Below are positions 17,396 through 26,411 of a stretch of DNA of 42,875 nucleotides, one piece after another. The position numbers and the translations under genes were made by a program. Source of the stretch: a virus; the IMG/VR virus record IMGVR_UViG_3300013119_000944, positions 1 through 42,875 of that record; one strand, given 5' to 3'. A model generated the notes under the pieces. The model did no database searches, was not told the origin of the DNA, and saw nothing but the letters and a program-made list of their open reading frames with translations. Numbering within the stretch: the first letter of the stretch is position 1; every line of letters starts with the position of its first letter.

Positions 17396-18262
17396 CTATA
17401 AAATATTTGCAGACAGCCATGTTGATACATACTTCTCTAGTCGTAACAATGGCATCCAACCTGTCTTCGCTGTGATGTTGGAAATATCTGCCAGGGTGTT
17501 CTTTGCTTCCCCGGGGCGGGCCGGTATATATTCTATTTTGCCGCCGAACATTTCTGCCAACTCATTTATAGAGTAATTTGTTCCCGTGCCTAGATTGAAT
17601 ACATCTCCTGAATATTCTTTTTCTGATAACAAAGTAAACCCACGAACTATATCTTTGACATGTGTAAAATCTCGTCGTTGAGTTCCGTCGCCAGTAACTG
17701 TCAATTTTTGACCCGCTCTCGTCAAATTTTCAAATATTCCTACAATTGTAGCGTATGGGCCGCTAGTTGGCTGTCTAACACCGTATACATTAAAAAATCT
17801 TGCTGTGACAGTACTCAGCCCATAGACTTCTGAGTACATTTTGCACAATTCCTCTCCTGTATATTTTGCAAATGAATACGGGTTTAGTTTGGGTCCACCG
17901 TAAGCAGAACTAGATCCTGCATATATTACTTTTGCATTTGAGCTTCTGGCAAATTCTAGAACTTCTGCAGTTCCCATTGCATCTATAGAGAAGTATCTAA
18001 GAGGATCTTCAAAACTTGGTTGAATTCTAGCTAGTGCAGCTAAATGATATATTACATCAAAGTTAGATTCAAATCGATATGTATTGAGATTGCGTATATC
18101 ATCAATCCAATATGTAACACCCTCTCGCTTGTTGTTTATGTTGCTTGATTCTGAGCACAGATTATCTATTACAGTAATTTCATTTTCAGGATCATACAAC
18201 AGCTGCTCAACCAAATGTGACCCTACAAAGCCCAAGCCTCCTGTCACTAATACTCTAGTCAT
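17396..18262 (-). CDS. Extended SDR, NAD-dependent sugar epimerase/dehydratase (UDP-glucose 4-epimerase-like)
   Basis: A 288-residue protein with the GGLGFVGSH nucleotide-binding loop (residues 8-16), an acidic residue after the second strand (VIDNLC), catalytic Ser in AGSSSAYGG (about 117-119), and Tyr129-x3-Lys133 (NPYSFAK). The C-terminal part shows the usual DGTQRRDFTHVKDIV and NLGTGTNYSINEL motifs. This is the NAD-binding GalE/WbpP-type architecture, but the exact reaction (4-epimerase, dehydratase or reductase) cannot be read. ATG 18262 overlaps the stop of the UDP-sugar dehydrogenase gene by 8 bases. It may supply epimerised sugars for the glycosyltransferases here. Confidence 0.85.
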   Translation of the reverse strand: MTRVLVTGGLGFVGSHLVEQLLYDPENEITVIDNLCSESSNINNKREGVTYWIDDIRNLNTYRFESNFDVIYHLAALARIQPSFEDPLRYFSIDAMGTAEVLEFARSSNAKVIYAGSSSAYGGPKLNPYSFAKYTGEELCKMYSEVYGLSTVTARFFNVYGVRQPTSGPYATIVGIFENLTRAGQKLTVTGDGTQRRDFTHVKDIVRGFTLLSEKEYSGDVFNLGTGTNYSINELAEMFGGKIEYIPARPGEAKNTLADISNITAKTGWMPLLRLEKYVSTWLSANIL

Positions 18263-19103
18263 TGCTAACCGCCCTCCCAGACATAGATTCCCAGTCTCTA
18301 TTTGATCTCAACTCATTGTTTTTTGTCTGTACAGAGGATAGCAAACTTGTGTCTACATTGTTTTTAGATCCAAAGTGTATCATTGCTGCTAAGTCTTTTG
18401 GTAAACAATGTCCCCCAAAAGCAAAGTCACCATCTGGACCGGGTACTGTAACATGACTCTGGCCAATTCTTGTGTCATAAAGTGCGTACTCACAGACTTT
18501 ATCATAGTCTAAGCTAGATGCAGAACATAATTGATACATTTCATTTGCAAATGTCACTTTAGTTGCTAAGAAGCAATTGATGAAATACTTTACCATTTCG
18601 GCAGTCTCTGACTTAGTTATGATAATTGGTATTTCTGGAAACGGTTTTCGAAACATTGATTTGACACGCTTGGCACCGCGGCAATTCACGTCAGGATTAC
18701 CACCAAGTATTATTCTTGTTTGATTAATAAAGTCATTGAATGAATTTGCCTCTGTCAAGAACTCAGGACTAAAGCATACATCTAGTTTGCTAGTGCTATT
18801 TATTCGCTTAGTAGTACCAGGTGGGACTGTCGACTTTATAACTAACGTGGGACTTTGATCTAGGGTGGTACATTCAGCTTCAATGCCTGCTATCACACTT
18901 TCTAAAAGTCTAGTGTCACACTCCCCTGACTTTCTCATCGGGGTAGGTATGCACACAAATATAATCTCAGATTTTCTGCACACTTCTTTGTGTGTACTAT
19001 TGCACTTAGACTCATCGATATCATAAGTCAATATATTGTAAAAGTCCTTGAGGCCCTCTCTAATAGCCGACCCCACAAATCCCTGCCCTACTATTCCTAT
19101 CAT
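18255..19103 (-). CDS. Short UDP-glucose/GDP-mannose dehydrogenase family protein
   Basis: A 282-residue protein from ATG 19103, which overlaps the upstream TGA as ATGA and has a GGAGAG ribosome binding site; an ATG at 19115 is in frame but lacks that support. The N-terminal Rossmann loop GQGFVGSA, the STVPPGTT and SPEFLTEA motifs, and the catalytic-cysteine motif FGGHCLPKD (Cys233) are intact, as is the central helix that follows (SSVQTKNNEL). The family is normally about 390-450 residues; the C-terminal UDP-binding domain is absent here. Either a partner supplies it or the enzyme works differently. UDP-glucuronate or a related uronic acid is the expected product class. Confidence 0.8.
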   Translation of the reverse strand: MIGIVGQGFVGSAIREGLKDFYNILTYDIDESKCNSTHKEVCRKSEIIFVCIPTPMRKSGECDTRLLESVIAGIEAECTTLDQSPTLVIKSTVPPGTTKRINSTSKLDVCFSPEFLTEANSFNDFINQTRIILGGNPDVNCRGAKRVKSMFRKPFPEIPIIITKSETAEMVKYFINCFLATKVTFANEMYQLCSASSLDYDKVCEYALYDTRIGQSHVTVPGPDGDFAFGGHCLPKDLAAMIHFGSKNNVDTSLLSSVQTKNNELRSNRDWESMSGRAVSND

Positions 19104-20038
19104 GCGTCTCTCCATAATTTCTTAACTGTTTTAGCTAGCACATCTTCAAACACGCTATTTGAAGTGTACCCCAAGTCTTTTAGTTTTTGATTAGTAATTG
19201 AGTATCTAAAATCATGGCCAAGTCTATCATCAACAAACTCAACGCTACTATCAAAGTCTTTTTCTAAAATATCACATATAAGGCGACATATCTGAATATT
19301 TGTAATTTCTTTTTTTCTAGTTATGTTGTACGTCTGATTTAGATCAGAGTTTTCCATTATATAGCGAATAGCAGCTACATTGTCTTCTACGTATAACCAG
19401 TCTCTGACGTTAGTACCGTCACCATATAATGGAATCTTTTTGCCAGATTTGAGCGATCTTACAATTGTGGGTAGAAGCTTTTCTGAATGCTGCCTTGGCC
19501 CAAAATTATTAGACGGTCTGACTATGATATATTCAATACCGTGTGTATTTGAATATGATTTTATGAGGTGTTCTGCAGCTGCTTTTGTTGCAGAGTATGG
19601 ATTCTTTGGATTGAATCTAGACACTTCATGGTGCGACCCATATTGTATCGATCCATAAACTTCGTCTGTCGACACATGAAGCAATTTAGTGTTTGTTTTT
19701 CTACATGCTTCTAGAATAGATTTAACACCCATTATGTTTGATTTGATGAATGCTTCTGATGAATCTATTGAGTTATCAACATGTGTCTCTGCTGCAAAAT
19801 TGATTATCCACGGGGTAGTAGTCAATATCGATTCTAGAGTACTTTGATTACAAATATCTGTTCTGCTTAGCACAAAATTAGAGTTATTCAAAGCAGCAGC
19901 TAAATTCTTTTCATTCGCTGCATATGTGAATTTATCAATTCCGTGTACCATGTAACCAGACTGTAAATACAGATCTGTTGCATGACTGCCGATGAAACCG
20001 GCACACCCTGTAATTGCTACTACTTGATTCAAACTCAC
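19100..20038 (-). CDS. rmlB: dTDP-glucose 4,6-dehydratase-like SDR
   Basis: A 312-residue extended SDR beginning at GTG 20038, which overlaps the previous stop (GTGA). Classical motifs are CAGFIGSHA (nucleotide loop), FAAETHVDNSI, the active-site HVSTDEVYGS (Thr124-Asp125-Glu126), Tyr148-x3-Lys152 (NPYSATK), RPSNNFGPRQ, and YGDGTNVRDWLYVEDN. These are diagnostic of the RmlB/RfbB group that converts dTDP-glucose to dTDP-4-keto-6-deoxyglucose. CDP-glucose 4,6-dehydratase is related and not strictly excluded. It sits next to the RfbH-type 3-dehydratase, which takes a 4-keto-6-deoxy sugar nucleotide. Confidence 0.88.
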   Translation of the reverse strand: MSLNQVVAITGCAGFIGSHATDLYLQSGYMVHGIDKFTYAANEKNLAAALNNSNFVLSRTDICNQSTLESILTTTPWIINFAAETHVDNSIDSSEAFIKSNIMGVKSILEACRKTNTKLLHVSTDEVYGSIQYGSHHEVSRFNPKNPYSATKAAAEHLIKSYSNTHGIEYIIVRPSNNFGPRQHSEKLLPTIVRSLKSGKKIPLYGDGTNVRDWLYVEDNVAAIRYIMENSDLNQTYNITRKKEITNIQICRLICDILEKDFDSSVEFVDDRLGHDFRYSITNQKLKDLGYTSNSVFEDVLAKTVKKLWRDA

Positions 20039-21354
20039 ACCTCTTTAGAAAAGCTACTAAGAACTTCTTTAATATACTCCAAAGTATCCCTCGTGTAATT
20101 CGGCGAACAGCCTACAAAAAATACTTGATCTAATACTTTATTTGCATTGGGATAGTCTTTGAAGTTTCCCAATCCTCTGTATGCTGGATGTACTAATATG
20201 TTTCCCGCAAAATAATTTCTTGTTTGAATGCCATTAGTTTCCAAGTGCTGAACTAGCTGTCGCTTCAAGTCCCCTGATTCACAAATGACAGGTACACCAA
20301 ACCAACTAGTCTCTGCACTGTCTAATTCTTGGGGAATTCTAACACCCATAATGTCATGAAAGTAACTTTCAATTTTAGTCTTGTTACTTCTTCTAGCTTT
20401 GTGAATTCGATCAAGCTTTTCTATCTGGACTAGTCCTATTGACCCCTGCAAATCTAAGGGCTTGAGATTGTAACCCATATTGACGAAATAGTACTTGTGA
20501 TCTATCACTCCGTTATAGTATCCTTTGAGCCATTTGTCAAATCTTTTTCCACATGTACCCTCAGAAAGTAAGTTTGCTGATCCAACGCAATAACAATCGC
20601 GGCCCCAGTAGGCGAAGCTTCTAGCTGACCTTATAATATCTGCTCTATCAGAAGATACCATTCCACCCTCACCAGTAGTCATATGATGTGCCGGATAAAA
20701 AGAACACGAACTAGCAATAAAATATTTTGCAAAGTCTTTACCCTTCCACGTAGTGCCCAAGCTATCGCAATTGTCACCTATCATTTCAATATTGTGTTTT
20801 TTGCAAAGATCAGACAGGGCGTCTAAATCATAGGGATTACCTAATACGGGTGATGAAAATACTGCTACTGTCTTGTCAGTAATTTTCTTTTTAATTTCAT
20901 CTAGATTCCAGTTTAGATCGTTCATGTCGATATCAACAAAAACAGGCTTGAGGCCACACTGGATAATCGGATTTAGTGATGTAGGAAATCCTACTACTGA
21001 TAATATTATTTCGTCGCCATCGTTCCACCCCATGCACTCTTTGAGGGCAGATATCATCACTAAATTAGCTGAGCTTCCGGAATTTACCATCAATGAATGC
21101 TTGACATCTATTTTTTCCGAAAACTTTCTTTCAAATAGACGAACTTTTTCTCCTGCGGAAACCCATTTTCCCGACATTAACGATTCAATAGACGCAGCTA
21201 TTTCTTTTTCGTCCCACACAGGTCCAGAATATAACACACGTGGGTATTTCCCCTGCGATTTCTTCTCCGGGCCAGTGATATAGTCAGGCATGCCGTCATA
21301 CTCTTCTGCGCACTTTTTTATAAATTCTACTATCATTTCGTTCAAGGTTGACAT
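20035..21354 (-). CDS. rfbH: RfbH-like PLP/Fe-S 3-dehydratase (DegT fold)
   Basis: A 439-residue member of the DegT/DnrJ/EryC1 fold in which the PLP lysine is replaced: the motif SFYPAHHMTTGEGG places His223 where the Lys would be, as in CDP-6-deoxy-hexulose 3-dehydratases (E1/RfbH/AscC). Cysteines at residues 196 (GDNCDSLG), 254 and 256 (RDCYC) and 268 (TCGKRF) match the conserved iron-sulfur cysteine set of that group. Length (about 437 usual) is full. The enzyme removes the C3 hydroxyl from a 4-keto-6-deoxy sugar nucleotide via PMP and an electron donor, on the route to 3,6-dideoxyhexoses. No dedicated E3 reductase was seen nearby. Nucleotide preference (CDP or dTDP) is unproven. Confidence 0.88.
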   Translation of the reverse strand: MSTLNEMIVEFIKKCAEEYDGMPDYITGPEKKSQGKYPRVLYSGPVWDEKEIAASIESLMSGKWVSAGEKVRLFERKFSEKIDVKHSLMVNSGSSANLVMISALKECMGWNDGDEIILSVVGFPTSLNPIIQCGLKPVFVDIDMNDLNWNLDEIKKKITDKTVAVFSSPVLGNPYDLDALSDLCKKHNIEMIGDNCDSLGTTWKGKDFAKYFIASSCSFYPAHHMTTGEGGMVSSDRADIIRSARSFAYWGRDCYCVGSANLLSEGTCGKRFDKWLKGYYNGVIDHKYYFVNMGYNLKPLDLQGSIGLVQIEKLDRIHKARRSNKTKIESYFHDIMGVRIPQELDSAETSWFGVPVICESGDLKRQLVQHLETNGIQTRNYFAGNILVHPAYRGLGNFKDYPNANKVLDQVFFVGCSPNYTRDTLEYIKEVLSSFSKEV

Positions 21355-22169
21355 AACAAACTTATTCCTTCATTAATTGATATCTTTGGTTCAAATCCCA
21401 AATTGATTAATTTCTGTGTATCTAAAAACATGTCTTTTACCTGAACTATATTGTGAAAATCTGGTGGGGAGACATCAGTAATGACTGTTTTTGAATTTAC
21501 AGTATTAATTGCTTCATCAATCATATCACGAAACCTGTGCGGAATTCCGCTGCCAACATTATAAATCTGATCCAAGTCGCCTTCTTTTAGAATTAAATCA
21601 ATTGCTTGACAAACATCTGTTACATGAAGATAATCTCTTATAAAGTCTCCCCCGTGATATAAGTCGATGGGTTTGTCACACTTTATCTGATCTATTAGAT
21701 ACTGCAAAGCATTTTTCTTTTTAGAAGCAAGAATATCTCCTGTGCCGTAAACATTGCACAAACGTAGAATTCTATAATGTATATTGTACGTTTTACAAAA
21801 AGATTCTATTAGCTGCTCAGCACATAATTTTGTGATAGAGTAGAATCCCTTGGGTTTACAGCAGCTAGTTTCTAATGCCGGCAAAGTCGTATCACCGTAA
21901 ACAAACCATGAGCTGATGAAATTAAATACAACGTCTCTGTCTTTGCACTGTTCTAGAACTTCTAATAAGACACTCAAATTGGTAGAGACATCTTTATGAA
22001 CATCATCAAGCACATGGTAGTTATGTGTTGTACTTATGAAGTAGAGAATTGAATCAGACATTGGCTTTCTGGATTCTCTTGGGATCACAATACACTCGTC
22101 TGGTTTTAGATTTACATAGTTTGATCCTATAAAACCTGTCCCACCAAATACTGATGTTTTAGTCTTCAT
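21342..22169 (-). CDS. Extended SDR sugar reductase/epimerase
   Basis: A 275-residue NAD(P)-binding SDR with GGTGFIGSN (residues 9-17), a serine patch in NFISSWFVYG, Tyr110-x3-Lys114 (GFYSITK), RLCNVYGTGD, and GGDFIRDYLHVTDV. The N-terminal half is unusually short between strands 1 and 4. It overlaps the start of the RfbH-like gene by 13 bases. In 3,6-dideoxyhexose pathways, the reductase after the 3-dehydratase (RfbJ/RfbS-type) is such an SDR, so this is a candidate for that step. Sequence alone does not distinguish reductase from epimerase. Confidence 0.78.
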   Translation of the reverse strand: MKTKTSVFGGTGFIGSNYVNLKPDECIVIPRESRKPMSDSILYFISTTHNYHVLDDVHKDVSTNLSVLLEVLEQCKDRDVVFNFISSWFVYGDTTLPALETSCCKPKGFYSITKLCAEQLIESFCKTYNIHYRILRLCNVYGTGDILASKKKNALQYLIDQIKCDKPIDLYHGGDFIRDYLHVTDVCQAIDLILKEGDLDQIYNVGSGIPHRFRDMIDEAINTVNSKTVITDVSPPDFHNIVQVKDMFLDTQKLINLGFEPKISINEGISLLCQP

Positions 22170-22974
22170 ATTTGTCTAGACACCAATTCAATGCTTCAAT
22201 TGCTGATCTTCCTTTGTAACCCGTGGCTAGCAACTTATCAATGTTCAGGAGAGTATTTACTCTACGATTTGGTAATATCTCAAGGAGCTCTTCATAGTCA
22301 GTTTTTATTACTTCAAGATCTGGTTTGATTTTTTGCTTTATCATTATTGCAATATCATATGGTGTTATATGACCAGAATTTGCTGTATTGTATATTCCTG
22401 TACAGTCATTGACTATCAAGTGATTCATCATGTCAATAAAATCTTCTATGCATGTGATTGAGTTTATCTCATCAATTGCAGGTATGTAATCCATGGAAAT
22501 AAACTTTGTAATCAGATTTGATGGATATGATACAGCAGATATTAATTGTCTAGGGCGAAGTATTAGATAATTTTCATACCCAAACTCTGTTATTTGTTCA
22601 TCAGCCCATTTCTTAGTCCATGTATACCACACCTTGGGTGTTGGGATACTGTCTTCATATGACTCTGTATCATTGCCATCAAATAAGCAACCGCTGCTAA
22701 TATGAACGTATTTGATTCCTAATTTTGCGCATATACTGAGAATATTTAGTGGTCCTACAGTATTAACATTGTATGCTTCAAATCTATTTTCCTGACAGTA
22801 TTCTAAATTGGTTTTTGCAGCACAGTTTATAACAATATCTGGCATGATATCAACAATATATTTTTCAACTGAAGATCTATCTGTGATATCACACTCTTTG
22901 TGTGATATTAGAGTTGTGTCAGATCTTCTTAATTGACTTGCTACTTTTCCTGTTCCGAATACTAGTCGATTCAT
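22159..22974 (-). CDS. RmlD-like dTDP-4-dehydrorhamnose reductase family SDR
   Basis: A 271-residue protein. The N-terminal NRLVFGTGKVASQLRR and the following CDITDRSSVEKYIVDIMPDI are the RmlD pattern; then IVINCAAKTNLEYCQ, NVNTVGPLNIL, the SSGCLFDG strand and Tyr117-x3-Lys121 (VWYTWTK). The glycine loop is degenerate (GTGKVAS), as in many RmlD-family reductases. ATGA overlaps the stop of the RmlA-like gene. It probably reduces a 4-keto-6-deoxy sugar nucleotide, giving a deoxyhexose such as rhamnose or a relative. No separate RmlC-type 3,5-epimerase was recognised in the window. Confidence 0.8.
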   Translation of the reverse strand: MNRLVFGTGKVASQLRRSDTTLISHKECDITDRSSVEKYIVDIMPDIVINCAAKTNLEYCQENRFEAYNVNTVGPLNILSICAKLGIKYVHISSGCLFDGNDTESYEDSIPTPKVWYTWTKKWADEQITEFGYENYLILRPRQLISAVSYPSNLITKFISMDYIPAIDEINSITCIEDFIDMMNHLIVNDCTGIYNTANSGHITPYDIAIMIKQKIKPDLEVIKTDYEELLEILPNRRVNTLLNIDKLLATGYKGRSAIEALNWCLDKYED

Positions 22975-23693
22975 TGTAGTTCACTCATTAGTTTGTTAGC
23001 GCAATAATATGATTCATGAGTTCCTGCATCAGTCCACTGGCCAGTGAGAGAATAAGATAGTGCTTCACCAGATGAAATATACACATTATTGACGTCAGTT
23101 ATTTCGTACTCACCCCTTTCTGATTTTTGCAAATCTCTAATATAATCAAAGACATTATTATCATAAATGTATATTCCAGTTACACAATAATTGCTTGGGG
23201 GTTTTACGGGTTTTTCTACGATTCGAATTACTTTATTCTCAAAGATTTCAGGTACACCAAATCTAGTCGGATCATCAACTTCTTTGAGACAAAGAAGACA
23301 TGTACTTACACTGTTGTCACGTGAGTCAAATTGAGTTATAATGTCAAGCAAATTATCTTCAAATATGTTGTCACCCAATATTACAACAATATTGTCGTTG
23401 TTTGAGAAATTTTCGCAAAGCAGTAAAGCTCCCGCTATTCCGTCAGGCTTATCTTGTACTCTAAATGTGAAGCTACATTTATAATCTCTACCACTTCCCA
23501 AAAGTGTTATCATGTCACCCATATGCTCTGTGCCTGTGATAACCATAATGTCAGTGACTCCCGCAGATACTAGCTTATCTACGCTGTGAATTATCATTGG
23601 TTTTTGACCAACAGGTAATAAGTGTTTATTTGTCACTTTTGTCAAAGGTGAAAGCCTTGATCCGGTTCCACCTGCAAGGATTATTCCTTTCAT
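22971..23693 (-). CDS. rmlA: Sugar-1-phosphate nucleotidylyltransferase, RmlA-like
   Basis: A 240-residue NTP_transferase enzyme, a little shorter than typical RmlA (about 290). Motifs: GGTGSRLSPLT at residues 8-18, KHLLPVGQKPMI, ILGDNIFEDN (metal-binding Asp), RIVEKPVKPPSNYCVTGIYIYD and the C-terminal QWTDAGTHESY. The pattern is RmlA/RffH-type, so the expected product is dTDP-glucose from glucose 1-phosphate. RfbF-type cytidylyltransferases have a different N-terminus. It is linked by ATGA overlaps to genes on both sides and supplies the substrate for the RmlB-like enzyme downstream. Confidence 0.85.
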   Translation of the reverse strand: MKGIILAGGTGSRLSPLTKVTNKHLLPVGQKPMIIHSVDKLVSAGVTDIMVITGTEHMGDMITLLGSGRDYKCSFTFRVQDKPDGIAGALLLCENFSNNDNIVVILGDNIFEDNLLDIITQFDSRDNSVSTCLLCLKEVDDPTRFGVPEIFENKVIRIVEKPVKPPSNYCVTGIYIYDNNVFDYIRDLQKSERGEYEITDVNNVYISSGEALSYSLTGQWTDAGTHESYYCANKLMSELQ

Positions 23694-24538
23694 TCTGTGT
23701 TCCCTTGTATGTCTCTGATCTTTTGTTCATATTCGTGCTGAATTTCTATTTTATTTACTCTTATTTTGAGATCGATTCTATCTTTTTCCACGAGGCGTAT
23801 TCTTTCACTTTGCATTACAGTGTGCATGACACCCTTATCTAGAACACCAGTTACTAGCGGCAATCTAGTCAGTGTATGTGTTGCATGTCTCTCAAACATG
23901 TTGAGAATAGGAATTTCATTGACACCATTGAACAAGGTCATGAGCGTATCAGTTCTCCATATAGTTGGACGAGATGTATAATGCCAATTGTTATAATAGA
24001 ATGTCTTTGATCCTACATGTATGGGATCTGACCATTTCAATTTTTCGTTAGTCACAGTATTATAGTGTCTTACAGAATCCGGGTTTACACTTTTGGGTGT
24101 GTAGGTCGGATCAAATTTTTCAGAGGCACAATAGTCATATGATGGTACTCTGAGACAGTGTATGTTAGTATTCATATCCATAAAATCTAAACAATCTTTT
24201 ACAAAATCATTATCGTATACATGAAAATCATCATACATGTACATGACATACGGATAACCCTTGTCTTGTGCTAGCTTTGCAGAACAATATATGACTGCAG
24301 TGTCATAGTAATTCTTGTCAAAGTGAAGATAATATCGAAAAAGCCCTGATTCTTTTATTTTGTTTGTTACTTCATTCAAAGAATTATTATCAACACTTAG
24401 AATGTCACAAGGTTGAGATCTTAGATTTTCTAATGTCGGAAATGTACTGTCAAAAACAGACTGCCTTCTTTTGCTGTTATCTTCATTGATAAAAGATAGA
24501 TAACCGACTAAAAGTCTATTGTTTTGTTTGGACTTCAT
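23690..24538 (-). CDS. GT-A-fold glycosyltransferase-like protein
   Basis: A 282-residue protein with the features of a GT2-like fold: an N-terminal LLVGYLSFINED strand, CDILSVDNNS, then YMYDDFHVYD at residues 100-109, an acidic Asp-Asp cluster in the usual metal position. The C-terminus is helical (EIQHEYEQKIRDI). No close family was recognised. It overlaps the RmlA-like start by four bases, so nucleotide-sugar supply and transfer are translated together. Donor and acceptor are unknown. Confidence 0.65.
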   Translation of the reverse strand: MKSKQNNRLLVGYLSFINEDNSKRRQSVFDSTFPTLENLRSQPCDILSVDNNSLNEVTNKIKESGLFRYYLHFDKNYYDTAVIYCSAKLAQDKGYPYVMYMYDDFHVYDNDFVKDCLDFMDMNTNIHCLRVPSYDYCASEKFDPTYTPKSVNPDSVRHYNTVTNEKLKWSDPIHVGSKTFYYNNWHYTSRPTIWRTDTLMTLFNGVNEIPILNMFERHATHTLTRLPLVTGVLDKGVMHTVMQSERIRLVEKDRIDLKIRVNKIEIQHEYEQKIRDIQGNTE

Positions 24539-25436
24539 TTATCATATCCTTGTATTTAGAAGAGACAGCAGATATAAGAAGATTCTCTCCAGCTTTGTAC
24601 CCTTTTTTACGTAAGTCAACTCTCATATCTGTAGATGAGCATAGTTGAGTCAGAGAACTCATAACATCGTCTATAGATTCTACAGATATAAACGCGTTAT
24701 CACCAAATTCATGAAAGCTATTATAATTGCACGCTATTGTGGGAATACCAAAGCATTGAAAATTCGAAAGCTTTTGGTTTGGTTTATAATCTAAAACGTA
24801 TGTTGTTCTTTTGTTCCTCTCTAGAAATATTATACCTATATCAATTCCTTCTAACATTTCGCAGCATTCTTCTCTAGATGATGGATGGCCTGTAAATAGA
24901 GATAATCCCAAGCTTTCAACATGAATTCTAATTTTGTCTAAGCAATCTATCTGATCTGGTAGACCTACATAACCAACTGTCGCCGGTACTCTGTCATCTC
25001 GTGTGACTAAATTATATGTTGCAGCATGGTGTGGAATAACGTATACTTTCTGCGACGATGTGATGTGATCTGCTAGTCTATCCTTAGATTTTGTGTTATT
25101 GACTATGTAAAAATCAATAAGACCATGCGACAGAGTTGACCAATCGATTTCGTCTGCTTCGGGATTCTTCTTTTGTAGTTTGTGTAATATTGCGACCGGC
25201 TGATCAATTATATCAAACCCAATGATATGTCCTCGCTGTCTAAGCTGGTGAGCTAGTCCTGGTTCAAAGCTTCTTACAAACACAATTGTCTTATGAAATC
25301 CGGATTGACCTACAAATGATCTTGTATCAGTGTCATAAAAATTGCCTCCTACCGGTGCACACATTTGAATTCCTCTGACTTGACCAGAGGATCTAGCTTT
25401 CATACCAATAAATGTTATCAAAGTTTTTCCATCCAT
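24516..25436 (-). CDS. GT-B-like glycosyltransferase
   Basis: A 306-residue protein. It opens TLITFIGMKARSSGQVRG, a Rossmann-like strand with a glycine/serine loop. Later it has VYVIPHHAATYN, a TVGYVG strand starting the second half, and KLSNFQCFGIPTIACNYNSF, a donor-binding-like segment where GT4 enzymes carry their Glu-rich loop; the usual E-x7-E is not visible. ATG 25436 overlaps the GMD stop by 19 bases. The fold assignment is inferred, and enzyme activity is probable rather than shown. Confidence 0.65.
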   Translation of the reverse strand: MDGKTLITFIGMKARSSGQVRGIQMCAPVGGNFYDTDTRSFVGQSGFHKTIVFVRSFEPGLAHQLRQRGHIIGFDIIDQPVAILHKLQKKNPEADEIDWSTLSHGLIDFYIVNNTKSKDRLADHITSSQKVYVIPHHAATYNLVTRDDRVPATVGYVGLPDQIDCLDKIRIHVESLGLSLFTGHPSSREECCEMLEGIDIGIIFLERNKRTTYVLDYKPNQKLSNFQCFGIPTIACNYNSFHEFGDNAFISVESIDDVMSSLTQLCSSTDMRVDLRKKGYKAGENLLISAVSSKYKDMINEVQTKQ

Positions 25437-26395
25437 GATGATATCATCTCATCAAGCATTGACTCAAATGTGTAGTCTGGTACCCAACCCAGAGTATCTC
25501 TAGTAAGCTGAGAATCACCTCTGAGGTACTTCAACTCTTCCGGCCTCATATACTTAGGGTTCTGAGTTACGTACTCTCTATAGTCCATATCCAGCTTAGT
25601 AAATACATATTCACACAAGTCTCTAACCGTGTGAGTCTTTCCGGTTGCTACAATAAAGTCAGATGCCTTATCATGATTTGTTATCATGTGCATAGCTCTT
25701 ACATAGTCTTTTGAATGCCCCCAATCTCTACTTGAATCCATATTTCCCAGTTCTAAATTGTCACGTAAGCCTTTATGAATTTGTACTGCAGTCTTGACAA
25801 CCTTATTTGTGACAAAATTTGATCCTCTTCGTGGCGACTCATGATTAAAAAGAATCCCATTACAAGCATGAAGTCCGTATGCATGTCTATAGTGTCTAAC
25901 TAAATTGTAGCCCATAACCTTAGCACAACCGTAAGGACTTACTGGATTCATAGGGGTTGTAAGTCTTTGACACCCGTCATCATCAACTGAGTTTCCAAAC
26001 ATTTCAGACGAGCTAGCTTGATAAAATTTAGCTTCTGGGGCAAACAACCTATATGCTTCTAGCAAATTCAAAACGCCAATTCCGTTAGTCTTGATCGTAA
26101 AAGATGGTACATCAAAGCTAATTCTAACGTGACTCATAGCAGCTAAATTATATATTTCATCTGGTTTGACCTCTGACACTATCCTTATAAGTGATGGCGC
26201 ATCGAGCATATCGCCGTAATATGTTGTAATGTCACTACTTTGCTGTAGATTGTAGATTCTAGTATTCTGATTTTCTGCAACAGACTGGCGTCTCACCATT
26301 CCAAAAACATCATAGCCTTGTGATATTAAATATTCTGAAAGGTAACTTCCGTCTTGTCCTGTAATTCCGGTGATTAGTGCTCTCTTTTTTTTCAT
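25418..26395 (-). CDS. gmd: GDP-mannose 4,6-dehydratase
   Basis: A 325-residue protein of typical GMD length (about 345-370). Diagnostic motifs are GITGQDGSYLSEYL at residues 10-23, VRRQS, YNLAAMSHV, the active site ASSSEMFG (Ser-Ser-Glu), Tyr155-x3-Lys159 (SPYGCAK), and LFNHESPRRGSNFVTNK, all unique to GMD. The reaction makes GDP-4-keto-6-deoxy-mannose, precursor to GDP-fucose, GDP-rhamnose, perosamine and colitose. A GDP-fucose synthase (Fcl) was not recognised, so completion would fall to an SDR in the window or to the host. An A8 homopolymer follows the ATG, a place to check for sequencing slippage. Confidence 0.94.
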   Translation of the reverse strand: MKKKRALITGITGQDGSYLSEYLISQGYDVFGMVRRQSVAENQNTRIYNLQQSSDITTYYGDMLDAPSLIRIVSEVKPDEIYNLAAMSHVRISFDVPSFTIKTNGIGVLNLLEAYRLFAPEAKFYQASSSEMFGNSVDDDGCQRLTTPMNPVSPYGCAKVMGYNLVRHYRHAYGLHACNGILFNHESPRRGSNFVTNKVVKTAVQIHKGLRDNLELGNMDSSRDWGHSKDYVRAMHMITNHDKASDFIVATGKTHTVRDLCEYVFTKLDMDYREYVTQNPKYMRPEELKYLRGDSQLTRDTLGWVPDYTFESMLDEMISSWMEKL

Positions 26396-26411
26396 ATTTT
26401 TATTACCTTTG

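Noticed and set aside
20873-21283. A 136-codon plus-strand frame under the RfbH-like gene
   Set aside because: It is antisense to a strongly supported gene and shows no domain.
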